DNA of 64,000 bases, taken from positions 124,001 through 188,000 of the forward strand of contig NZ_JBFAHM010000003.1 of assembly GCF_040654195.1 (NCBI RefSeq). The letters are read 5' to 3'. Position 1 is the stretch's first letter; each line of letters begins with the position of its first letter. This stretch comes from Hamadaea sp013361475. GTDB lineage: Bacteria; Actinomycetota; Actinomycetes; Mycobacteriales; Micromonosporaceae. Below the pieces are notes generated by a model. The model saw nothing but the letters and a program-made list of their open reading frames with translations, searched no databases and had not been told where the DNA came from. This document shows, one piece after another, positions 58,792 to 64,000 of this stretch. Both the position numbers and the translations under genes were made by a program.

Positions 58792-58843
58792 GCGCTGCTC
58801 TCTCGCGCTGCTCTCTCGCGCTGCTTTTTGGCGCTGCTTTTTG
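58792..58843. repeat. 13-bp tandem repeat leading into a palindrome
   Basis: Four 13-bp units: two GCGCTGCTCTCTC, two GCGCTGCTTTTTG. A fifth GCGCTG begins the palindromic element at 58844, so array and element are in phase. Confidence 0.9.
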
Positions 58844-58877
58844 GCGCTGGATCAGGGTTCTCGGTCGAATCTTGGCC
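58844..58877. repeat. Palindromic element copy 2 (left arm only)
   Basis: Exact 32-base left arm (starts GCGCTGGATCAGGG, ends GAATCTTGG) plus CC; the right arm is absent and unrelated sequence follows up to an assembly gap. A half element or a misjoined contig end. Confidence 0.85.
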
Positions 58878-58951
58878 AGGGCGTCGGTCGTGGTGAGGTG
58901 GGCCGCCGCGTCGAACGCCATGGTGGCGAACATCGCCAGGCCCACCCACAT
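58874..58951 (-). other. Orphan coding-like fragment at contig edge
   Basis: On the minus strand the 78 bases from the gap read MWVGLAMFATMAFDAAAHL followed by TTTDALA, hydrophobic and codon-biased like a membrane protein helix, then run into the half palindrome. It is either the end of a gene lost in the gap or reads placed here by mistake. The 58780-58996 spacer otherwise holds only the 13-bp array, palindrome copies and the gap. Confidence 0.4.
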
Positions 58952-58961
58952 NNNNNNNNNN
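58952..58961. other. Assembly gap (10 N)
   Basis: Ten N, a fixed-length placeholder; true length unknown. It lies between palindromic copies 2 and 3. Confidence 0.98.
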
Positions 58962-58988
58962 CCGCCATCCCATCCCCGCGCCGTCTTG

Positions 58989-59053
58989 GCGCTGGATCAG
59001 GGTTCTCGGTCGAATCTTGGCCCAAGATTCGACCGAGAACCCTGATCCAGCGC
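58989..59053. repeat. Palindromic element copy 3 (complete)
   Basis: Perfect 32-bp arms (58989-59020, 59022-59053) around a single C. Together with the 27 bases before it (58962-58988) it matches the copy inside the flippase gene (62868-62959). It supplies the end of the DUF559-like reading frame. Confidence 0.97.
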
Positions 59054-59950
59054 GGGAGGCCGTTCTGGCCATCCTCGGGCCCGGAGCGCGGCCAGGACCT
59101 CTTCCACGACGGCCGGAAGTTCGCGGCGCAACCGATCACCGGTGACGTGAATGATCAACCAGCCGGCGAGCGCTTGCCGATTCAGTCGAGCGCGGTCGCG
59201 CGCCAAGTCTGATCGTGCGCTGTGGAACTCGAAGCCGTCGTACTCGAGCGCGACGCGATATTCGGGCCACGCCAGGCCGACTCGGGCGACGAACCGACCT
59301 CGGTGGCTGATCACGTACTGCGTGACCGGGCGTGGGACTCCGCTCGTGACGAGCATGAGACGGCTGCGGGATTCACCCGGAGACTCGGCGCCACCGTCGG
59401 CCAGCCTGGCCGCCTGAAGAAAGCGCTGCCAGTAGGCCTCGGCTTCGCGTTCCCAGGCGTACTTCTCCAGTTCCTCCGGAGTCACGAGACGATGTCCTAC
59501 GAACTGGTCGAGGTACGCGATCGCGTCGGGCAACGGGCGATGCCGAACAAGATCCCAGCAGGTACGGGCCGGGGAGGCCACCTGTAGGCCGGCGACGGTG
59601 CGTATGTCGCCGTCGAGTATCGGCCCGTGATGCAGGTCGACACCCTTGATCGGGCCGTGCGGCACTGGCAGCAGCACTTCCACAGGGTCCGCCGCGCCGA
59701 GCAGAATGCCGTACGCGAAGGCAGCCGAGACTCCCGTGAGCACACCGTCGGGAAGGAGATACCGAACGACGGCTCGGCATCGGTTCAAGTGATCAACCTC
59801 GGCGGTGGCTTCCACGTATACGTCCCGGAAGAGCCTCCGCCATGTCTTGCCGCCCAGTTGCGTCGGAGTCAGGAGGCCTTCGCGTACGGCATCGCTGCCC
59901 CGGAAGATCCTTCCTCGGAGGGCTGGTGGAATCTGCGGTCGTCGCGGCAT
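58997..59950 (-). CDS. AbiEi-like/DUF559 nuclease-fold protein with palindrome-encoded C-terminus
   Basis: 317 aa. N-terminal ~170 residues resemble the winged-HTH/AbiEi-like region seen in actinobacterial DUF559 proteins (VREGLLTPTQL, RLFRDVYVEA, SPARTCWDLVRH). The C-terminal ~100 residues look like a Vsr/DUF559 endonuclease fold: LAWPEYRVALEYDGFEFH, then DRARLNRQALAGWLIIHVTGDRL (quoted to key residues E, D, H, GW). The last 18 residues, ALDQGSRSNLGPRFDREP, and the stop come from the palindromic element, so the original C-terminus was probably replaced. A DNase role is inferred only. Confidence 0.7.
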   Translation of the reverse strand: MPRRPQIPPALRGRIFRGSDAVREGLLTPTQLGGKTWRRLFRDVYVEATAEVDHLNRCRAVVRYLLPDGVLTGVSAAFAYGILLGAADPVEVLLPVPHGPIKGVDLHHGPILDGDIRTVAGLQVASPARTCWDLVRHRPLPDAIAYLDQFVGHRLVTPEELEKYAWEREAEAYWQRFLQAARLADGGAESPGESRSRLMLVTSGVPRPVTQYVISHRGRFVARVGLAWPEYRVALEYDGFEFHSARSDLARDRARLNRQALAGWLIIHVTGDRLRRELPAVVEEVLAALRARGWPERPPALDQGSRSNLGPRFDREP

Positions 59951-60008
59951 CCGCCGACCGTCGCAGTCGGCGTACTGAGATCACAACGCCTGTGGATAAC
60001 CGCCTGCG

Positions 60009-60071
60009 GCTGGATCAGGGTTCTCGGTCGAATCTTGGGTCAAGATTCGAACCGGAACCCAGTAGCAGCGC
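60009..60071. repeat. Palindromic element copy 4 (degraded right arm)
   Basis: Left arm exact (60009-60038). The right half (60041-60071) reads CAAGATTCGAACCGGAACCC and then AGTAGCAGCGCC where CAAGATTCGACCGAGAACCC and TGATCCAGCGCC are expected. It is 20 bases before a gap; errors at a contig end are likely. Confidence 0.8.
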
Positions 60072-60090
60072 CCCACCGGGCGGCGGGGAG

Positions 60091-60100
60091 NNNNNNNNNN
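60091..60100. other. Assembly gap (10 N)
   Basis: Ten N between two damaged palindrome copies, followed by TTTTAAAAACCCACTCGG, unusually A/T-rich for this genome and probably low-quality contig end. The 59951-60195 spacer contains nothing else recognisable. Confidence 0.98.
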
Positions 60101-60118
60101 TTTTAAAAACCCACTCGG

Positions 60119-60181
60119 AGTTGATCGGGTTTCCGGTATTATTATTGGACCAAGATTCGACCGAGAACCCTGATCCAGCGC
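60119..60181. repeat. Palindromic element copy 5 (degraded left arm)
   Basis: Right arm exact (60150-60181). The left side reads TTGATCGGGTTTCCGGTATT and so on, recognisably the left arm with many substitutions, next to the gap. Confidence 0.8.
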
Positions 60182-60195
60182 CCAATCGTGCGGCG

Positions 60196-61167
60196 CTAAG
60201 GGGTGAGGGTGGTGAAGGCGGAGCGGAAGGCGGCGAACTCGGCGGGGTCGCCGCCCAGCCGGAACTGCCCGTTCGCCCCGTTGCCGTCCGGATCGGATTC
60301 GAAGTACGCCACCGCTTTGATCTGCGGCCAGTCCCGGACGAAGTCGGCCGCCTCCCGCAGCCACCGCGTACGCACGGTGGGTCCCCACGTGCGGGCGACG
60401 CCGAACTCTCCGACGACGATGGGTTTCGGGTGCTGGGCGGCCCAGGCGAGGAACGGCGTCAGCAGGTCTTGCAGCGACGCCAGCTTGCTTCCGGCGTACG
60501 CGTCGACGCAGATCCAGTCGACGGTGTCGTCGCCCGGGTAGAACGAGGCCGCCCGCCCGGCGGCGAAGCCTTCGGCGGTGGGGCACCACACCCAGGCGAC
60601 GTTGCGTACGCCTTCTTCGGCGAACACCGCCCGGATGTGCCGCCAGGCGGCGATGTAGTCCTCGGCGCTCCACATCGTGGCGGCCAGGTTCGGCCGGTCC
60701 ATCTCCCAGCGGACGCGCAGCAGGACCGGGTCGCCGAAGCGGCGCAGTTCGGCAGCCCGCGTACGCAGCACGCGGTCGCTGTGGCCGAGGGTGATCGAGC
60801 GGGTGTCGCCGGTGGCCCAGCTGAGCATGAGCGTGCTGCCTTTGCGGCCCAGCTGGCGGTCGCTGAAGGTGTCGAACGGCTCGTCGATTCGCCGGTATGT
60901 GTTGACGATCCGCAGCCGGCGGCCGAGCGACTCCTCGTAGTGGCGTACGGCAGCGATCCGGCCGGCCTGGGTGAGCTGGGCCGGCCGGACCCACGCGCCG
61001 AGCCAGGCGCCGGTGGCGGGCGGAGTGACCGCGCCACCGGCGTACGGCCCGGGATGGGGCGTCACCTTGTCCAGAGTGGACGGCTCGGGCGCCGGCTTCC
61101 CGGGCGGCGGCGAACATGCCGTCAAAGCCAGCAATCCGACCGCCACCAGGGCGAGGAGACGCCTCAC
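60196..61167 (-). CDS. GH26-family glycosidase lipoprotein (beta-mannanase-like)
   Basis: 323 aa from GTG 61167 (GGAGAG upstream; GTGA overlap with the methyltransferase stop). Signal peptide with lipobox LTAC. The TIM barrel matches GH26: acid/base Glu in LLRVRWEMDRPN, nucleophile Glu in PIVVGEFGVARTWG, WVWCPTAEGF and the DTVDWICVDAYAG strand. Membrane-anchored outside, it could trim or release a beta-mannan-like or other beta-1,4/1,3-glycan made by this cluster. Last gene of the minus-strand operon; a palindrome lies 15 bp beyond its stop. Confidence 0.87.
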   Translation of the reverse strand: MRRLLALVAVGLLALTACSPPPGKPAPEPSTLDKVTPHPGPYAGGAVTPPATGAWLGAWVRPAQLTQAGRIAAVRHYEESLGRRLRIVNTYRRIDEPFDTFSDRQLGRKGSTLMLSWATGDTRSITLGHSDRVLRTRAAELRRFGDPVLLRVRWEMDRPNLAATMWSAEDYIAAWRHIRAVFAEEGVRNVAWVWCPTAEGFAAGRAASFYPGDDTVDWICVDAYAGSKLASLQDLLTPFLAWAAQHPKPIVVGEFGVARTWGPTVRTRWLREAADFVRDWPQIKAVAYFESDPDGNGANGQFRLGGDPAEFAAFRSAFTTLTP

Positions 61168-62063
61168 CAGCTCTCCGCGTCCGGGTCGCGGCGCGGTCCC
61201 TCGGTCTCCTCGGAAGGCTCCGGAGCGGGCGAGGCGGACGCGGCCGACGGGGCGGGCGGGGCAGGCGGGGTGGCGGACACGGTCGACGTCAGGTCGCCGC
61301 TGGCCAAGGCGCCCAAGGTCGGCCGGGTACGCCGGGCGATGTAGAGCACGTTGACGGCGTACCGGCCGGCGAGGCCGACCCGGGTGGCCAGGTCGTCCAC
61401 GAACTGCGCGATCGGGCGCAGCCACCGGCGTCCGTACCAGCCCTGCGTGAAGAGGGCGAAGCCGCGCTGCTCGACGATGGTGAAGCCGTGCCGGTCGAGG
61501 ATGGTCGCCACGTCGTCGTGGGACAACTCGGCGAACCAGGGCTTCGCGCCGTGCCGGCGGTGACGCAGGTGCCGCAGTGAGTGGGCGTTGCCGTGGTTCT
61601 CGACAACGAGGAGTCCGGCGTCGTAGTGCGACAGGACCTGGGCGGCGAAGGCGATCGCCCGGTCGCGTACCGCCTCGTCGACGTTGAGGAGCAGGCGGAA
61701 CACGGTCACCAGCGCCGGGGCGTCGGTCGGGACCGGGGTCGGCACCGGACCGGTCTCGTCGATCTGGTGCATCACGGCGTACGCGCCGACCTCCTGCGCC
61801 TTGGCCAGCATGGCCGCGCTGGTGTCGTAACCGTGCGCGCCGCGGACCAGCCCGTGGAGGATGCGGATGGCCCGGCCGGTCCCGCAGGCGAAGTCGTGCT
61901 GGACGGGACGCCGGTAGGGGAACGCCCGGCGGGCGAGGCCCCGCAGATACTCCCGCTGCCGCCGGTTGATCGCCGACCAGTAGCTGTCCGGGGCGTACAC
62001 GATGTGCTCGTATTTCTCCACCGCCGCGGAGTCCTGGAAGATCTGGGTGTAGTCGGTGCGCAT
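61164..62063 (-). CDS. Class I SAM-dependent methyltransferase
   Basis: 299 aa. SAM motif I HDFACGTGRAIRIL near residue 57, GYDTSAAMLAKA as motif II, and VFRLLLNVDEAVRD. The C-terminal region carries FALFTQGWYGRRWLRP and a basic helix, then a Pro/Ala/Ser-rich tail of ~45 residues. Probably methylates a sugar of the exported glycan or a lipid carrier; the acceptor is unknown. It is coupled to the GH26 gene and 18 bp downstream of the flippase. Confidence 0.85.
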   Translation of the reverse strand: MRTDYTQIFQDSAAVEKYEHIVYAPDSYWSAINRRQREYLRGLARRAFPYRRPVQHDFACGTGRAIRILHGLVRGAHGYDTSAAMLAKAQEVGAYAVMHQIDETGPVPTPVPTDAPALVTVFRLLLNVDEAVRDRAIAFAAQVLSHYDAGLLVVENHGNAHSLRHLRHRRHGAKPWFAELSHDDVATILDRHGFTIVEQRGFALFTQGWYGRRWLRPIAQFVDDLATRVGLAGRYAVNVLYIARRTRPTLGALASGDLTSTVSATPPAPPAPSAASASPAPEPSEETEGPRRDPDAESW

Positions 62064-62081
62064 GGTTCTCCTCGAGTGTTG

Positions 62082-63683
62082 TCAGGCCCGCCGGCTCAGT
62101 GGGGTCAGGGGCAGGCGGCGGCGCAGCAGCACCACCCCCAGCAGGTACGCGACCGCCCCGGCTCCGATGGCCAGCCAGGGCGGGGACGCGTGCAGCGCGG
62201 CCGGCACCGCGCCGAAGCTGACGGAGGTCAGCAGCGCGGCGGCGAGGGTGTCGCCGCCGAAGGGGTGCAGCCGCATCGTGACCACGATCTGGGCGAGGGG
62301 CAGCAGGTTGTTCACGGCGACCGCGCAGGCCAGCCCGAGGGCCGCGCCGGCGATGCCGAGAGCCGGGATGAGGAGGAGATCCACGGCGACCATCGCGGTC
62401 AGGGCCGCGAGCACGTTGACGAGGTTCCACACGGTGCGCCCGCCCATGGCGAGCACCATGTCGACCATGCCGCACCCCGTGGCCAGCAGCATCGCCAGCG
62501 CCAGAACGCGGACGACCGGGACGGCTTGGCGGTAGTGCGCGCCGAACAGGCCCAGGTAGTCCCCGGCGTACTGGAGGACGGTCAGGTGCAGCGGCCAGGA
62601 GGTGAGGATGAGCCAGCCGGTCGCGGTCTGGTACAGCCGCCGGGCGGTGGGCAGGTCGCCGACCGCGAGCGCCTCGGCCAGCCGCGGCTGCACCGCCTGG
62701 GAGATCGCGCCGTTGGCGAGCTGACCGACGACGACGAACCGGCCCGCGACGGAGTAGGCCGCAGCCGGAGCCAGCCCGGCGAGCGCCGCGACCAGCAGGA
62801 CGTCGATGCGCTGGAGCGCGGTCTGCGCGACGTTGGCGAGCGCCCGGGGCGCGGTGAACCGCCAGAACCGCCATCCCATCCCCGCGCCGTCTTGGCGCTG
62901 GATCACGGTTCTCGGTCGAATCATGGCCCAAGATTCGACCGAGAACCCTGATCCAGCGCGGAAGGAGCGGGCGACGCCCAGGGTGAGGTCGCGCAGTGAC
63001 CGAGGCCGCGGGCGTGGCCGACGGGTCAGCCGCCACAGCAGGTATCCGGCAGCCGCGCAGACCGGCAGGTATGGCGCGGCCCAGGCGATCGCCCAGAGGA
63101 CCACCGGTGCGCCCATGAGGAAGGCCGAAGCCAGCAGGAGCAGCTGCAGCGTCGGCCGGGTGATCTTTTCGAGCAGGACGGTCGGGCGCATCTGCCGGTA
63201 GCCGCGGGTAGCGGCCAGCAGGGCGTCCGCGAGCGCGGCGAGCGGCAGGAAGAACGCCAGCGCGCGCAGCGGTTCGGCGTACTCGGGGGTCAGGACGGGT
63301 GCCAGCCAGTAGGTGGCCAGCGTCAGCACCAGCCCCGCGAGGAAGACCGGCAGCAGCGACACGCGCAGGCACGCCCCGATCAGCTCGGGTGTGGACAGCG
63401 CGCGCAGCCGGGCCGGCCAGTACACCAGCCCGGTCACGGTGCCGAGCCGAGCCACCCCGCCCACCAGGGTGAACGCGGCCGTGGCCGCGAAGAACGAACC
63501 CGCCTGCTCGGCCCCGAGCCCGCGCGCGACCAGCCAGGTCACGCCGAGGCCCGCGATCCCGGCCAGGCCCGCGCCCAGCAGGTTCGCGACGCCGCCGCGC
63601 GCGGTCGAGGTCAGCGCGTCGCCGCGCGAACCGGGTCCGCGCTGCGAAGGCGCCTGGGTGCGTGTCGGGTTCTCTGTGGTCAT
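62082..63683 (-). CDS. Polysaccharide flippase (MATE/Wzx-like) with in-frame palindrome insert
   Basis: 533 aa, about 12-14 membrane helices in the order seen in O-antigen/teichoic acid flippases (LLGAGLAGIAGLGVTWLVAR at the start; RIDVLLVAALAGLAPAAAYS after the middle). Residues about 242-263, AGSGFSVESWAMIRPRTVIQ and on, come from palindromic element copy 6 and have no membrane character; about nine more residues (DGAGMGW...) come from its shared flank. The frame is intact on both sides, in a cytoplasmic loop. It should flip lipid-linked glycan units. ATG 63683 overlaps the upstream sulfotransferase stop. Confidence 0.83.
   Translation of the reverse strand: MTTENPTRTQAPSQRGPGSRGDALTSTARGGVANLLGAGLAGIAGLGVTWLVARGLGAEQAGSFFAATAAFTLVGGVARLGTVTGLVYWPARLRALSTPELIGACLRVSLLPVFLAGLVLTLATYWLAPVLTPEYAEPLRALAFFLPLAALADALLAATRGYRQMRPTVLLEKITRPTLQLLLLASAFLMGAPVVLWAIAWAAPYLPVCAAAGYLLWRLTRRPRPRPRSLRDLTLGVARSFRAGSGFSVESWAMIRPRTVIQRQDGAGMGWRFWRFTAPRALANVAQTALQRIDVLLVAALAGLAPAAAYSVAGRFVVVGQLANGAISQAVQPRLAEALAVGDLPTARRLYQTATGWLILTSWPLHLTVLQYAGDYLGLFGAHYRQAVPVVRVLALAMLLATGCGMVDMVLAMGGRTVWNLVNVLAALTAMVAVDLLLIPALGIAGAALGLACAVAVNNLLPLAQIVVTMRLHPFGGDTLAAALLTSVSFGAVPAALHASPPWLAIGAGAVAYLLGVVLLRRRLPLTPLSRRA
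62895..62959. repeat. Palindromic element copy 6 (inside flippase gene)
   Basis: Arms 62895-62926 and 62928-62959 with centre C at 62927. The left arm differs from the consensus at two bases (GATCACGG for GATCAGGG; TCATGG for TCTTGG); the right arm is exact. In the host gene frame the element has no stop codon. Confidence 0.95.
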
Positions 63684-64000
63684 GCTCGCCAGGCAGGCGT
63701 ACGCCCAAGCCAGGCGGTCAACGCCGCGTCGTGCGGAGCGAAGTGCGCCCGGAGTTCGGCGCGGATCTCGTCGGGCAGTTCGGTGTCGCGCGGCCGGGCG
63801 TTGTGCTGCTCGAACTCGGGGAAGCCGAGGTGTGGCAGGCCCAGGAAGTCCTGTACGCGTTCGTAGACCGTCTTCGGGTCGGTGAAGAACTCCTCCGCCT
63901 CCTGCACGAGGATGTTGTCCCGGCCGAGCTGATGCGCCATCTGTTCCAGGGCGATGGCGTACTCGCCCCGCGCTCGGTAGGCGTGGTGCTGATGGGCGAA
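63680..64000 (-). CDS. Sulfotransferase, C-terminal part
   Basis: The frame is open to the window end; 106 residues visible. Typical C-terminal part of heparan-sulfate-type sulfotransferases: HHAYRARGEYAIALEQM, ILVQEAEEFFTDPKTVYERV (quoted in part), DFLGLPHLG, then a positively charged segment and an ending HDAALTAWLGRTPAW. The PAPS loops lie outside the window. Overlaps the flippase start (ATGA), so it is in the same operon. Confidence 0.85.
   Translation of the reverse strand, partial: FAHQHHAYRARGEYAIALEQMAHQLGRDNILVQEAEEFFTDPKTVYERVQDFLGLPHLGFPEFEQHNARPRDTELPDEIRAELRAHFAPHDAALTAWLGRTPAWRA

Noticed and set aside
58994..59053. Independent gene encoded by the palindrome
   Set aside because: Its three translations are too short and recur only as extensions of neighbouring frames.
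55913..62959. Insertion sequence or prophage
   Set aside because: No transposase, integrase, phage gene or target duplication was seen; only the palindromes repeat.
60196..63708. 1170-codon continuous minus-strand frame spanning GH26, methyltransferase and flippase
   Set aside because: Only its last 323 codons (the GH26 lipoprotein, from GTG 61167) resemble a protein; the rest is a shifted frame of two real genes.

Overview
High-GC actinobacterial chromosome, most likely Micromonosporaceae. The grounds are the GC-rich codon use, the very frequent CGTACGC/GTACGC words, many GTG starts, many leaderless genes with a TANNNT box 6-9 nt before the start codon, and intergenic spacers rich in GATC-containing inverted repeats and 9-bp tandem repeats. 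Gene order also supports it: groES-groEL1-whiD/whiB3-bldM-DUF5319-guaB-guaB3-cholesterol-oxidase-like-guaA is the arrangement known from Streptomyces and Mycobacterium, and sucCD-perM-purNH matches Mycobacterium. Species cannot be fixed from the window.

Layout. 0-21 kb: MFS transporter end, YbaK-type deacylase, THUMP-like methyltransferase divergent from a CIRCE-controlled groES-groEL operon, a membrane/Tat molybdoenzyme, developmental regulators WhiD and BldM, GMP synthesis (guaB, guaB3, guaA) with an M1 peptidase lipoprotein and a GMC oxidoreductase between them, two paralogous double-Nudix genes, and phosphatidylethanolamine synthesis (pssA, psd). 21-30 kb: a LiaFSR-like envelope-stress module (PspC/LiaF-like protein divergent from a PspC-histidine kinase plus response regulator), chorismate mutase, secreted 5'-nucleotidase, PcrA helicase. 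30-45 kb: folD, a five-gene peptide ABC importer, purN-purH, four small DUF4190-like membrane proteins around perM, and sucCD. 45-55 kb: B12-binding mutase subunit, two M23 peptidases, malate dehydrogenase, Ung, isocitrate dehydrogenase, a peptidase-E/CysRS-tail fusion, a hydrolase and galT with a DeoR-type regulator. 56-64 kb: an extracellular polysaccharide region (GT2, two sulfotransferases, WecG-type transferase, flippase, methyltransferase, GH26 lipoprotein) with a DUF559-like protein.

The most unusual feature is a 65-bp near-perfect palindrome (two 32-bp arms, 1-nt centre) repeated within 55.9-63.0 kb. Two copies are complete, one has two arm mismatches, and three are half or degraded copies at two 10-N assembly gaps. 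One copy lies in frame inside the flippase gene and another supplies the last 18 codons and stop of the DUF559-like gene. Other leads are a candidate small RNA (45.34-45.48 kb) with GAGGGGTG repeated at exact 45-nt spacing and shown in two hairpin loops, a structured RNA ahead of chorismate mutase, a double CIRCE operator on a divergent promoter, a perfect CRP-type site upstream of an M23 peptidase gene, and an 8-bp inverted repeat in the divergent promoter of the envelope-stress module.

Housekeeping metabolism (purines, folate one-carbon units, TCA cycle, phospholipids) dominates to 55 kb. The last 8 kb look like accessory surface-polysaccharide DNA, and their assembly around the palindromes should be treated with caution.
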